DNA from: Bifidobacterium imperatoris
GTDB lineage: Bacteria > Actinomycetota > Actinomycetes > Actinomycetales > Bifidobacteriaceae
Length of the DNA stretch: 40,473 nucleotides
Assembly (NCBI RefSeq): GCF_002860405.1
Contig: NZ_NMWV01000031.1
Span: 1 to 40,473, forward strand
Direction of reading: 5' to 3'
The notes under the pieces were generated by a model, which ran no database searches, was not told where the DNA came from, and saw only the letters and a program-made list of their open reading frames with translations. Numbering within the stretch: position 1 is the stretch's first letter; each line of letters begins with the position of its first letter. Shown here piece by piece: positions 8,072 to 15,156 of this stretch. Made by a program: the position numbers and the translations under genes.

Positions 8072-8848
8072 CTACTGATCCAGGTCTTCGTCTTTGCCGT
8101 TGCCCAGAGCGATCCATTCGACTAGGGAGATAAGTCCCAGGAGGATTGCGGTTTCGGCGATAACGACTACTGTGGCGGAGAAGATCAGTGGCGTGCGGAA
8201 TGAGTTGAAGGCGGCTTGCAACCAGATACCCAGGCCATTCATAGCACCTAGGTATTCCGCAGTGGCCGCGGTACCGAAAATGTAGGCGGCGGAAATGCGA
8301 ATGCCGCCGAAAATCTGGCGTGCGGCCACACGCAGTTTGACGTGGAACAGCGTCCATACGCGGGTTGCACCGCATGTTAGCGCCACATCCTCATAGAATC
8401 CCGGCACGGCGTTCAGGCCGCGTGCGGTTTGCACGGCTATGGGAAACACGCCGAAGACGGCCACAATAACGATTTTGCCTAATGGTTCGAAGCCGAACCA
8501 GATCATGAACAGTGGTGCCACGGTAATCAGTGGAATTGTCTGCGCTGCCGCCAGAAGAGGGTAGAACGCGCGATACATCATTTTGGACACGTATAGTCCA
8601 ATGCCAATAAGTACGCCGGCAATGATGGCGATACTAAAACCAGTGAGTCCCTCATAGGTAGTGATGGCGGCGGCTGTCATCAAATCAGGCCAGGTATCAA
8701 CCATCGAAGCCACAATTTGCGTGGGGGAGGCGAGTATGCGCTCGGAAATATGCCCGGCTTGAACTGCTATCTGCCAAATCACCAGTAATCCGCCGATGGT
8801 GATTGCTGGCGGCGCGATACGCGCAAGCCAAGATTTCAATTGCTTCAT
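8072..8848 (-). CDS. ABC transporter permease, probable pyrimidine/thiamine-precursor type (ThiX-like)
   Basis: A 258-residue integral membrane protein of the SsuC/TauC binding-protein-dependent permease family. The first membrane segment is near the N-terminus (GGLLVIWQIAV). The ATPase-contact loop region is visible as EDVALTCGATRVWTLFHVKL. It lies downstream of a binding-protein gene of the THI5/NMT1 type, so import of the thiamine pyrimidine (HMP) or a related compound is the best guess. No ATP-binding subunit gene is in the window. The ATG at 8848 was chosen; a TTG three codons upstream (8857) is possible, and neither has a clear SD. A perfect inverted repeat sits in the short gap before the gene. 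Substrate is inferred only. Confidence 0.8.
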   Translation of the reverse strand: MKQLKSWLARIAPPAITIGGLLVIWQIAVQAGHISERILASPTQIVASMVDTWPDLMTAAAITTYEGLTGFSIAIIAGVLIGIGLYVSKMMYRAFYPLLAAAQTIPLITVAPLFMIWFGFEPLGKIVIVAVFGVFPIAVQTARGLNAVPGFYEDVALTCGATRVWTLFHVKLRVAARQIFGGIRISAAYIFGTAATAEYLGAMNGLGIWLQAAFNSFRTPLIFSATVVVIAETAILLGLISLVEWIALGNGKDEDLDQ

Positions 8849-8874
8849 AGGAGTCAAGGTCTTTGCAAGATAGA

Positions 8875-8901
8875 TTGGCTCCCCTCACTGAGGGGAGCCA
8901 A
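8875..8901. repeat. Dispersed hairpin element, copy 2 (short form)
   Basis: TTGGCTCCCCTCA (8875-8887) and TGAGGGGAGCCAA (8889-8901) are perfect 13-bp arms around one base. The arms match the outer ends of the longer copy at 20902-20953. It lies between two genes of the same probable operon on the minus strand. Confidence 0.75.
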
Positions 8902-8911
8902 AGTAATGAAA

Positions 8912-9970
8912 TCAGGCCACGTAATCGTTGGTGGCGAGCTCCTTGGCCTGTGGGGCTTCGGCCGGGTTCTTGCCATCCTTGTCCTTGTAGGTGCCGGCCT
9001 TGTACTGGAAGTCCAGATATGGCTGGGTGTCATCGAAGTTCACGGTACCGGGCAGGTTCTTGGCATCATCGGTGGTCCAGTAACCGTTCTTGGCGATCTC
9101 TTCCATAGAAGTGCGAGTCAGCTTGGAATCGAGCTGGGCTTCCTTGGCCTGGGCCACGAGAATATCGGCGGCCTTGTCCGGATTGGCCAGCGCGTAGTCG
9201 TAACCCTTCTTGGTAGCGGAAATGAACTTCTTCAAAGCATCGGCGTTCTTGGAATCCTTGACCCAAGAGTCATTGACGGCGAAGCCAAGCTGATCTGGGT
9301 TGCCAGGAACACCCCAGTCGGAAGCCACGAAGCAGTTCAGTGCTGGGCCGTTGAGTTCGCTTTCCACGCCTTCCCAGGTCACGTAGAAGCCGCCGAAATC
9401 ACCCTTGCCGGAAGTCAAGGTCTCGAACGTGTTGGTGCCGGCGGTGGCGGTCTTGATTTCGCCGGTGCCGCCAGCGTACTTGATCATCTGCTGTACCACG
9501 GCGGTCTGTTCGGCGGAACCAAAGCTCACGAAGGTCTTGCCGGAAAGATCCTTCGGGGTTTTGATATCGGTGCGGGAAGCCAAAGCGCACCAACGGGCCA
9601 CCGGCTTCTGAGTCAGGTCGAAGACGAACTTCAGCTTGGCACCTTGGGAGTTGAAAGCGGCCACGTTGCTCAACGTGGTGAAGCCCACATTGGCCACGCC
9701 GTTCTCGACGCTGGTTTCTGCGCCGGCCTGAGCAGTCGGAAGGATTTTCACGTTGACGCCGGCATCCTTGTAGTAGCCGAGCTTCTGGGCCACGTACAGG
9801 CCAATGTGATTGGTATTCGGCGTCCAATCCAGCATGAACGACACGGTAGGCGTGCTGGAGTTGCTGGAATCGGCGGAGTTGGTGCCGCCGCATGCAGCCA
9901 TAGTCAGGGACAGGGCAATCGCTCCGGCTGCGGCCGCGAATGTGGCCAGGCCCTTCTTGATATTCATCAT
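8912..9970 (-). CDS. ABC transporter substrate-binding lipoprotein, THI5/NMT1 (HMP-binding) type
   Basis: About 352 residues with a lipoprotein signal: basic start, hydrophobic stretch and the cysteine in LTMAACGG as the lipidation site. The mature part begins with SFMLDWTPNTNHIGLYVAQ followed by KLGYYKD, the signature of ThiY/THI5-like proteins that bind the thiamine pyrimidine HMP or a derivative. Later come GGTG, GFYVTWEG and DWGVPGNPDQ segments. It is the first gene of a minus-strand pair with the permease. An ATG at 9970 or 9967 is favoured; a GTG at 9982 is also open. No TPP aptamer was recognised in its leader, unlike the thi operon at 21.9 kb. Ligand assignment rests on family resemblance and on thi genes elsewhere in the window. 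Confidence 0.85.
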   Translation of the reverse strand: MMNIKKGLATFAAAAGAIALSLTMAACGGTNSADSSNSSTPTVSFMLDWTPNTNHIGLYVAQKLGYYKDAGVNVKILPTAQAGAETSVENGVANVGFTTLSNVAAFNSQGAKLKFVFDLTQKPVARWCALASRTDIKTPKDLSGKTFVSFGSAEQTAVVQQMIKYAGGTGEIKTATAGTNTFETLTSGKGDFGGFYVTWEGVESELNGPALNCFVASDWGVPGNPDQLGFAVNDSWVKDSKNADALKKFISATKKGYDYALANPDKAADILVAQAKEAQLDSKLTRTSMEEIAKNGYWTTDDAKNLPGTVNFDDTQPYLDFQYKAGTYKDKDGKNPAEAPQAKELATNDYVA

Positions 9971-9982
9971 CTTCTCTTTCAC

Positions 9983-10190
9983 CTTGCTTTCTGCGCATTA
10001 CGCGCTTTCGGCCTGATGCCCCATGCGTGGGAAGGTGAGGAGCCCGCGCGAGACATCAAACCATACACCCTTAATCACTTGACGTATCGATAACGCGTCA
10101 GATGGGTGTTATTCAACTGATGTGGGCACGGCTGCTGCCACCAACCGCGCGAACGCCCTTCAGTATAGCCGCATGCTTGGAAGGCGCATG
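9983..10190 (-). promoter_or_regulatory. Leader of the binding-protein gene with candidate -10 and a dyad
   Basis: On the minus strand TATACT (10162-10167) is a possible -10, without a good -35. An inverted repeat TGACG-N11-CGTCA with a TATCGATA centre lies at 10080-10100 and looks like a repressor site. No known riboswitch motif was found in the leader. Low confidence. Confidence 0.3.
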
Positions 10191-10193
10191 AAA

Positions 10194-10224
10194 CAAAAAA
10201 TCCCGCTGACCGAGGCCAGCGGGA
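10194..10224 (-). terminator. Rho-independent terminator of the beta-fructofuranosidase gene
   Basis: Read on the minus strand: TCCCGCTG (10224-10217) and CAGCGGGA (10208-10201) form an 8-bp stem, followed by a run of seven T (10200-10194). Confidence 0.88.
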
Positions 10225-10241
10225 ACAACATGGCAAGGATC

Positions 10242-11804
10242 TTACTCCAAGCCAATCGACTTTAGATGGTGCAGCTTCAGCGAGTTGACCGCGAGCGAAC
10301 CGGATTCTGCAGACAGCTTGATAGCACGCGGGCCATCAGAAGCGAAGGAGTATTCGCTCAGCACTTGGTGGCCACCGTTTACGTAGACCTCAACGGAACC
10401 GCGGTCCACGAATACACGCAGATCGAGCGTGTCGGCGGCAAGTTCTGCTTCGGTCAGCGGTGCGGTACGGTAGCCGCGATCGCCATACTTGAGGGTTTGA
10501 CGATCCACCACCACACGGCCAAGCTGATCATCGTACGCCACATACAAGTACGCACCATCATCGGTGGTGTGAACCTTCAAGCCAGCGCGTTCGGCGGTGG
10601 TGTGCTTCAGATCAATGCTCAGTTCGATTTCCACGGCTTCGGCATCATCGGAGATGATTTTCTCGCCATCGCCGTCCAACGTAATGGAGCCGTGGTCGAA
10701 CGTGTCTTCGCGCAACTCTTCCATCTCAGCCACCGGAGCGGTGATCACGTCACCATCAGCGCCCAGGGTGATTTCGCGCGGCAGAGTCAACTGGCCACAC
10801 CAGCCATCATCCATCATCGGAGCGGGATCCATGAACGGTGCCATCCAGCCGTAGACGATTTGACGGCCATCCTCGCCTCCGGCGTTGAACGACTGCGGCG
10901 CATAGTAATTGTGACCGCAATCCCACGGACGGAATTCGGTTTCCGGCTTGAATTCGCCGCCTGCCTCCCAAGTGCCAATCATGTAACCGGCATTGCTTTC
11001 GTTGCGGTTGGCAAAACCATTCGGCTTGGAGCCCATAGCGGAGAAGCCGATAACCCACTTCTCATTGCCGTCCTTATCCTTCAACGGGAAGAAGTCGGGG
11101 CATTCGAGCATGAATACGTTCGGATCCGGATGCTCGAACAGTACACGCTCGTACTTCCAGCTCACCATGTCTTCAGAGGTGAACAGCCACATCTGGCCGC
11201 GCTTTTCGGCCGAAGAAACACCGAAGGTCATATACCAGGTTTCGCCGGTCTTCCACACCTTCGGGTCGCGGAAGTGATGCCAGACCTTATCGGTGGGGCA
11301 GTCGATGATCATGCCTTGCTTAGTGGCAGAGGTCAGTTCATCGTTATCCGGGGTGGCAAGCAGCTGTACCTGCCAATCGTCGGTACGGTCGGCAGGATTA
11401 CGCCAGCGATGGCCCGTGTAGTAGAAGCGCAGCTGGCCGTCGTCGCCTATGGCTGCGGAGCCGGAGAACACGCCGTGCTTATCTTCTTCCAGAGAAGGAG
11501 CAAACATAATTGGTTCGCGTTTCCAATGAATCATGTCCGTAGAGGAAACATGGCCCCAATGCATCGGGCCCCAATGAGAGCTGTAGGGATGCAACTGGTA
11601 GAAGACATGCCAGCGGCCCTTGTAATAGCACAAGCCATTCGGATCGTTGATCCAGCCGGCATTGGAAGCGATGTGGTACTTCGGGTACCAGCGATTGTTG
11701 CGCTTAGGCTCTAATGCTGCAAGGCCGGCTTCGGCCTTGGCTAGTTCGGCCTTATGGTCGAGAATCGGGTGGAGCTGCGGGGTCTTCGGTGTGAAATCGG
11801 TCAT
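10242..11804 (-). CDS. cscA: Beta-fructofuranosidase (GH32 sucrose/fructo-oligosaccharide hydrolase)
   Basis: Hydrolyses terminal beta-fructosides such as sucrose and short fructo-oligosaccharides; no signal peptide, so cytoplasmic. From the ATG at 11804 the protein has 520 residues. The three GH32 catalytic boxes are WINDPNG (nucleophile D54), FRDPK (D180, transition-state stabiliser) and ECPDFF (E234, acid/base). The C-terminal ~150 residues form the usual beta-sandwich. The frame stays open upstream, but AAAGGA lies 6 nt before this ATG, which decides the start. A promoter overlapping LacI-type operators lies upstream. In related B. longum genomes this gene is, as I recall, followed upstream by a cscB permease; here the gap to lacI holds only repeats. 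Confidence 0.94.
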   Translation of the reverse strand: MTDFTPKTPQLHPILDHKAELAKAEAGLAALEPKRNNRWYPKYHIASNAGWINDPNGLCYYKGRWHVFYQLHPYSSHWGPMHWGHVSSTDMIHWKREPIMFAPSLEEDKHGVFSGSAAIGDDGQLRFYYTGHRWRNPADRTDDWQVQLLATPDNDELTSATKQGMIIDCPTDKVWHHFRDPKVWKTGETWYMTFGVSSAEKRGQMWLFTSEDMVSWKYERVLFEHPDPNVFMLECPDFFPLKDKDGNEKWVIGFSAMGSKPNGFANRNESNAGYMIGTWEAGGEFKPETEFRPWDCGHNYYAPQSFNAGGEDGRQIVYGWMAPFMDPAPMMDDGWCGQLTLPREITLGADGDVITAPVAEMEELREDTFDHGSITLDGDGEKIISDDAEAVEIELSIDLKHTTAERAGLKVHTTDDGAYLYVAYDDQLGRVVVDRQTLKYGDRGYRTAPLTEAELAADTLDLRVFVDRGSVEVYVNGGHQVLSEYSFASDGPRAIKLSAESGSLAVNSLKLHHLKSIGLE

Positions 11805-11869
11805 AACAATCCTTTGTTTGACTGGAGCTGTTGCATCGTTGCGTCCGGTTGCGGTTGATTTCAAGAAAT

Positions 11870-11898
11870 ATTATGGGTCGTCAATCGATTTACGTCAA
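11870..11898 (-). promoter_or_regulatory. Promoter of the beta-fructofuranosidase gene
   Basis: On the minus strand TTGACG (-35, 11898-11893), a 17-bp spacer and CATAAT (-10, 11875-11870) fit a sigma-70-type promoter. Transcription would start near 11863, giving a ~60-nt leader before the ATG at 11804. The -35 lies inside one operator palindrome and the spacer contains the other, an arrangement for repression. Confidence 0.7.
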
Positions 11899-11908
11899 TC
11901 GATTGACG
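11879..11908. promoter_or_regulatory. Tandem LacI-family operators
   Basis: CGTCAATCGATTGACG (11893-11908) is a perfect 16-bp palindrome. CGTCAATCGATTTACG (11879-11894) is a near copy sharing its last two bases with it. The central CG and ~14-bp centre spacing are typical for LacI-family sites. The likely ligand is the LacI protein encoded at 12123-13166. Confidence 0.75.
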
Positions 11909-11959
11909 AGCACAGCGTGTCATCTCATCTCGGTATTTGCTGTCGGTATCGCTCATTTG

Positions 11960-12072
11960 CTTTGTAAGTTCGCGCAATTACGAAGGCATCGCGAACATAC
12001 AAACATTTTCAGCTTCAAAATCCTTTGTAAGTTCGCGCAGTATTCGTTATTGCGCGAACTTACAAAGGATTT
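11960..12072. repeat. Duplicated palindrome (two hairpin units 63 bp apart)
   Basis: Unit B: AAATCCTTTGTAAGTTCGCG plus CA (12018-12039) pairs perfectly over 22 bp with 12051-12072 around an 11-nt loop. Unit A: TTTGTAAGTTCGCG (11961-11974) pairs with CGCGAACATACAAA (11990-12003) with one mismatch. Matching positions in the two units are exactly 63 bp apart, and arm starts and ends fall at 42, 21 and 42 bp. No gene is seen in 11805-12122 apart from the promoter/operators and this structure. Confidence 0.8.
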
Positions 12073-12122
12073 AGGAGACGAATAGGAGCCAAAACGTCTG
12101 ATGAATGAATCGATTGGGTGCA

Positions 12123-13166
12123 CTAGCTGCGCACGGACTCCTTTTCGATAAGCGCACAGTGGATTTTCGCTGGCACCGGCGCATTGAGCGGCGGTAGGGG
12201 AGCGGTGGTGCTTGGCCATTCCATATCGGCTAGTGGGCTTTCTTCAATCAGTGATACCAGCTTGGAGGCGGCCCAATACCCCATTTCGAAATGAGGCAAC
12301 TCCACGGTGGTGAGTTGCGGAACAAGCGTATCCGCGAACACGCGATGATTATCCACGCCCACTACGGAGATATCGTGGCCTATCTTCAGTCCATGTCGCG
12401 CAGCGCATTCATACACATACCAGGCGCGAGCATCGTTGAAGCAGAAGAATCCATCCGGCTGTGCCGAGTCAAAGAGCGCGTTGACTGCTTCCAATGCGGG
12501 TTCGTTATTGCCCACATGCACAATAAGATGTTCGTCAAAGTCTCGTCCGGCTTCAGCAAGAGCTGCTCGGTATCCGTCCAAACGACCTTGCTCGGCAATA
12601 ATCGGATCTTCGGCACCCACATAAGCGATGCGCTCACAGCCCGAGGCAATCAGTCGTGTGGTGGCATCGTACCCGATATGGAATTCATCGGGTTCCACAC
12701 TGGGAACGACGCCCGCCTCATCCGTGGCATCCACTAAGACCAGCGGCATATCCTTGAGCGCTTTCGGTACGTCGGTAATCCGGTTCGACATCTTCGCATA
12801 CAGAAAACCATCAGTGCCATAGCGTTTCAGTGCTGCGATTTCCTCAGCTTCGTTCTGTGCTCCGTCGGTGCTCACCACAATCATCATGTAGCCGAGTTCC
12901 CGTGCCGCGGTTTGCGCGCCCAGAATAATGCCTCCTGCATATGGGGTAGTAGCTACGTCTTCGCTAATGAATCCAAGCATATGCGTGCGTCCGGTGCGTA
13001 GCGAGCTGGCAAGGGGATTGGATTGATAGCCGAGTTGTGAGGCGATGGTGCGCACCTGATTCGCCACATTGCCTCGCACGCGCCCTTCGTCGCGATTATT
13101 CAACACCAGTGACACGGTTGAGACAGACACGCCTGCCCGCTTTGCAATCTCCTTCATCGTAACCAT
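12123..13166 (-). CDS. LacI-family transcriptional regulator
   Basis: A 347-residue repressor. The N-terminal helix-turn-helix is MKEIAKRAGVSVSTVSLVLN, and the hinge contains NPLASSLRTGRT. A periplasmic-binding-protein-like sugar domain follows (GFISEDVATTPY, VVGVDNHRVFADTLVPQLTT). Its likely targets are the palindromes at 11879-11908 before the beta-fructofuranosidase gene, so it is probably the sucrose/fructo-oligosaccharide repressor. It follows the serpin gene on the same strand with a 20-bp gap, so the two could be co-transcribed. The ATG at 13166 has no SD, but TATCGT lies 8 nt upstream, suggesting a separate leaderless transcript as well. An internal ATG three codons on is an alternative start. 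Confidence 0.92.
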   Translation of the reverse strand: MVTMKEIAKRAGVSVSTVSLVLNNRDEGRVRGNVANQVRTIASQLGYQSNPLASSLRTGRTHMLGFISEDVATTPYAGGIILGAQTAARELGYMMIVVSTDGAQNEAEEIAALKRYGTDGFLYAKMSNRITDVPKALKDMPLVLVDATDEAGVVPSVEPDEFHIGYDATTRLIASGCERIAYVGAEDPIIAEQGRLDGYRAALAEAGRDFDEHLIVHVGNNEPALEAVNALFDSAQPDGFFCFNDARAWYVYECAARHGLKIGHDISVVGVDNHRVFADTLVPQLTTVELPHFEMGYWAASKLVSLIEESPLADMEWPSTTAPLPPLNAPVPAKIHCALIEKESVRS

Positions 13167-13174
13167 AAGGTCAA

Positions 13175-13180
13175 ACGATA
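13175..13180 (-). promoter_or_regulatory. -10-like hexamer TATCGT 8 nt before the lacI start
   Basis: On the minus strand TATCGT, 8 nt, then ATG at 13166, with no SD in between. A possible leaderless promoter inside the serpin-lacI gap and serpin end. No clear -35. Confidence 0.33.
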
Positions 13181-13186
13181 CACCTA

Positions 13187-14557
13187 CTACAGGTTGCGCA
13201 CTGCGCCAATAAAAAGCGGCACGTCATCCGGCGTAGTCAGCATATACAGGAATGGCCGATTCACGGTGAATTCCACAACTTGCTGTTGTACTGGTGCGCT
13301 TCCGGCTTCAGCCCCCACTTTGGTGAACGCTGAAGCCTTTGCCCCATGTTCGTTCACTGCAATACGAGTGCCTTGGATAATCGAACCGATGAACAACTCG
13401 CCGGCAGGAGCAGCATCCGTCATCTTGCTCAGATCAGCAGTTCCAGCATCAAATGCATCGTTGATGCCCAATGTTTTCAAAGCTTGGATTGAATCATCGG
13501 AAGCAAACGTGCTATCGATGGTGAAACGCGGCAAAGCAACGTTGACGAGGGCCGATTCAGCGGCCACGCCCCAGCCCTCAGGAGCATCAGTCATACATCC
13601 ATACTGATATGAAGACCCCAAGCAAGTGCTCAATGCCCAGCGCAGCTTCTCGGTATCCTGAATAATACTGTCAAAACTACCGGCTGCAGGCAGCAGCACA
13701 GTCAGTGCGCCGCCATTATCGAACGGTATGGAAATGCGCTGCCAAGTGCTGTTGGAATCGTGCGCCCAAACCATGCCATCGAATGACTGATTCATCATCA
13801 GCACATCATTATCGCCGTTCGTGCCGTGGAAAGTCTGTCTATCAGTAAACTCAGGTTTAAACGGATCCTGCCAGCGCCCATCCGCAGCCACGATATTGAT
13901 GATGGAGATGACTTCGTTCCCCTCCAATGTGATCCGCGGTTTCAAGGAACCTTGAGTATGTTGATCAATCCATTGACTCATACGTTGTGCTGCAGCATCA
14001 TTGAACGGCAGTGACTGCACATCCGCGTCAAAAGCATCCTCGATGCTTACTTTGAAATCCTTGTTCAGCGTGTACTGATTATCGGCCCACAATGAATTCG
14101 CTGTGTTCATCTGAGATTTCGCACCACTATAACGGCCATTGATGGAGCTCAACAGCGATTGATAATCCTTAGAACTCAGTGACTTGGTACCCAGTACCTT
14201 ATCCAACTGTGAACGGGTCGTACCATCCGCCCCTTGCGCAGCCATCGCCAACGCCATCCACATTGAGGCAGGGGAATAGTTCACATTGCCCTGCCTATTC
14301 TGAGCCGACTCCATTTGCAGAAATGCCGAAGCAGATTGATAAGCGAAATCGGAAGAACTGGTAGCCGCCGACTGCGTGGCATGTTTCGCGGCCGGTTTAA
14401 ACAGCTGCATAGTGAGCAGCCGACCATCGCCAACAGTCCACCACACGCCGCCGCACGCGCAAGCGATAAGCACGACCACCATAATGATGGCGATACGAAC
14501 CTGGTGTTTACGCTTGCGCTGCAGCGCGCTGTAATGGTTGATACTGTGGCTTTCCAT
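13187..14557 (-). CDS. Serpin (serine protease inhibitor), membrane-anchored or exported
   Basis: A 456-residue serpin; bacterial serpins are suicide inhibitors that trap serine proteases after reactive-loop cleavage. A basic N-terminus and one hydrophobic segment (about 21-43, VRIAIIMVVVLIACACGG) indicate export or anchoring outside the cell. The serpin fold is recognisable from NVNYSPASMWMALAMAAQGA, NSLWAD, FTIDSTF and the C-terminal NRPFLYML...FIGAVRN. The hinge of the reactive loop is NEHGAKASAFT starting at about residue 402; counting along the standard loop places P1-P1' in AGS, which is uncertain. Bifidobacterial serpins of this type are known to inhibit host elastases. It precedes lacI by 20 bp on the same strand. 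Confidence 0.93.
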   Translation of the reverse strand: MESHSINHYSALQRKRKHQVRIAIIMVVVLIACACGGVWWTVGDGRLLTMQLFKPAAKHATQSAATSSSDFAYQSASAFLQMESAQNRQGNVNYSPASMWMALAMAAQGADGTTRSQLDKVLGTKSLSSKDYQSLLSSINGRYSGAKSQMNTANSLWADNQYTLNKDFKVSIEDAFDADVQSLPFNDAAAQRMSQWIDQHTQGSLKPRITLEGNEVISIINIVAADGRWQDPFKPEFTDRQTFHGTNGDNDVLMMNQSFDGMVWAHDSNSTWQRISIPFDNGGALTVLLPAAGSFDSIIQDTEKLRWALSTCLGSSYQYGCMTDAPEGWGVAAESALVNVALPRFTIDSTFASDDSIQALKTLGINDAFDAGTADLSKMTDAAPAGELFIGSIIQGTRIAVNEHGAKASAFTKVGAEAGSAPVQQQVVEFTVNRPFLYMLTTPDDVPLFIGAVRNL

Positions 14558-14566
14558 CGCGGACTC

Positions 14567-15040
14567 CTAAGAGTGCCGGGATCGTGTGATAACCCAACGT
14601 AGGAGAAGCGTCACTCCAAATCCTGCAAATGATGCGACTGCGAACACCAGTAGGAAATACCACACCTGATCCATCGTGGACCAATTGAAATACCACGTAC
14701 CCATATTTGTGCAGACTGATTCCACCGAACATTCGCCATCATAGGGAGTAATCAGCGCAAAGAGCAGCGGTAATGCAACTGCAGAACACAGCAGAGGAAA
14801 GAGCAGCGCTCGCAGTGGGTGAGTGAGTGCCGTAGCGCGAGACGCGTATACGGCATTGGCTATCAGCAGCACTGGAGGAATAGCAAAGTTGATGAGCAGC
14901 GCGCCGCCGATTTTGGCTTCGCCGCCTATGAGAATCGATATCAGCAGCAGGCCGTAAACGATGGCAACGGCGGCAATGCAGCCAATGGCGCGTGCATCGA
15001 GACGTGTGGAGCGAGATGATGAAAGCGTTTGCGATGTCAT
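14567..15040 (-). CDS. Small integral membrane protein, unknown function
   Basis: A 157-residue protein with about four membrane segments: AIGCIAAVAIVYGLLLISIL, ALLINFAIPPVLLIANAVYA, ALLFPLLCSAVALPLLFALI and VWYFLLVFAVASFAGFGVTL. A loop between segments three and four carries two cysteines (ECSVESVCTNMG). The ATG at 15040 follows GGAGAG; the frame runs further upstream but would enter the terminator and the end of the neighbouring transporter gene. The stop is 9 bp from the serpin start, so the two may be expressed together and the protein could assist serpin export or regulation, which is speculation. No family was recognised. Confidence 0.7.
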   Translation of the reverse strand: MTSQTLSSSRSTRLDARAIGCIAAVAIVYGLLLISILIGGEAKIGGALLINFAIPPVLLIANAVYASRATALTHPLRALLFPLLCSAVALPLLFALITPYDGECSVESVCTNMGTWYFNWSTMDQVWYFLLVFAVASFAGFGVTLLLRWVITRSRHS

Positions 15041-15090
15041 GGCATGTCTCCTCTCCGTTGAAAATGACATACTGACAGTTTCCATAATAA

Positions 15091-15132
15091 AACGGGCTTG
15101 GTGGCAACACGAATGGTTGCACCAAGCCCGTT
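15091..15132 (-). terminator. Terminator of the MFS transporter gene
   Basis: A 17-bp stem with one bulge: AACGGGCTTGGT-G-GCAAC (15091-15108) with GTTGCACCAAGCCCGTT (15116-15132). On the minus strand it is followed by TTTTATTATGG. Confidence 0.85.
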
Positions 15133-15156
15133 GGAATGGCCTATAAGAGCTGATTA

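Noticed and set aside
8840..10093. A 417-codon + strand frame over the binding-protein gene
   Set aside because: Opposite strand carries a clear lipoprotein signal and THI5-type motifs.
9983..10190. TPP riboswitch before the binding-protein gene
   Set aside because: Checked both strands for the CUGAGA, ACCUGAUC and CGUAGGGAA blocks; none is present in order.
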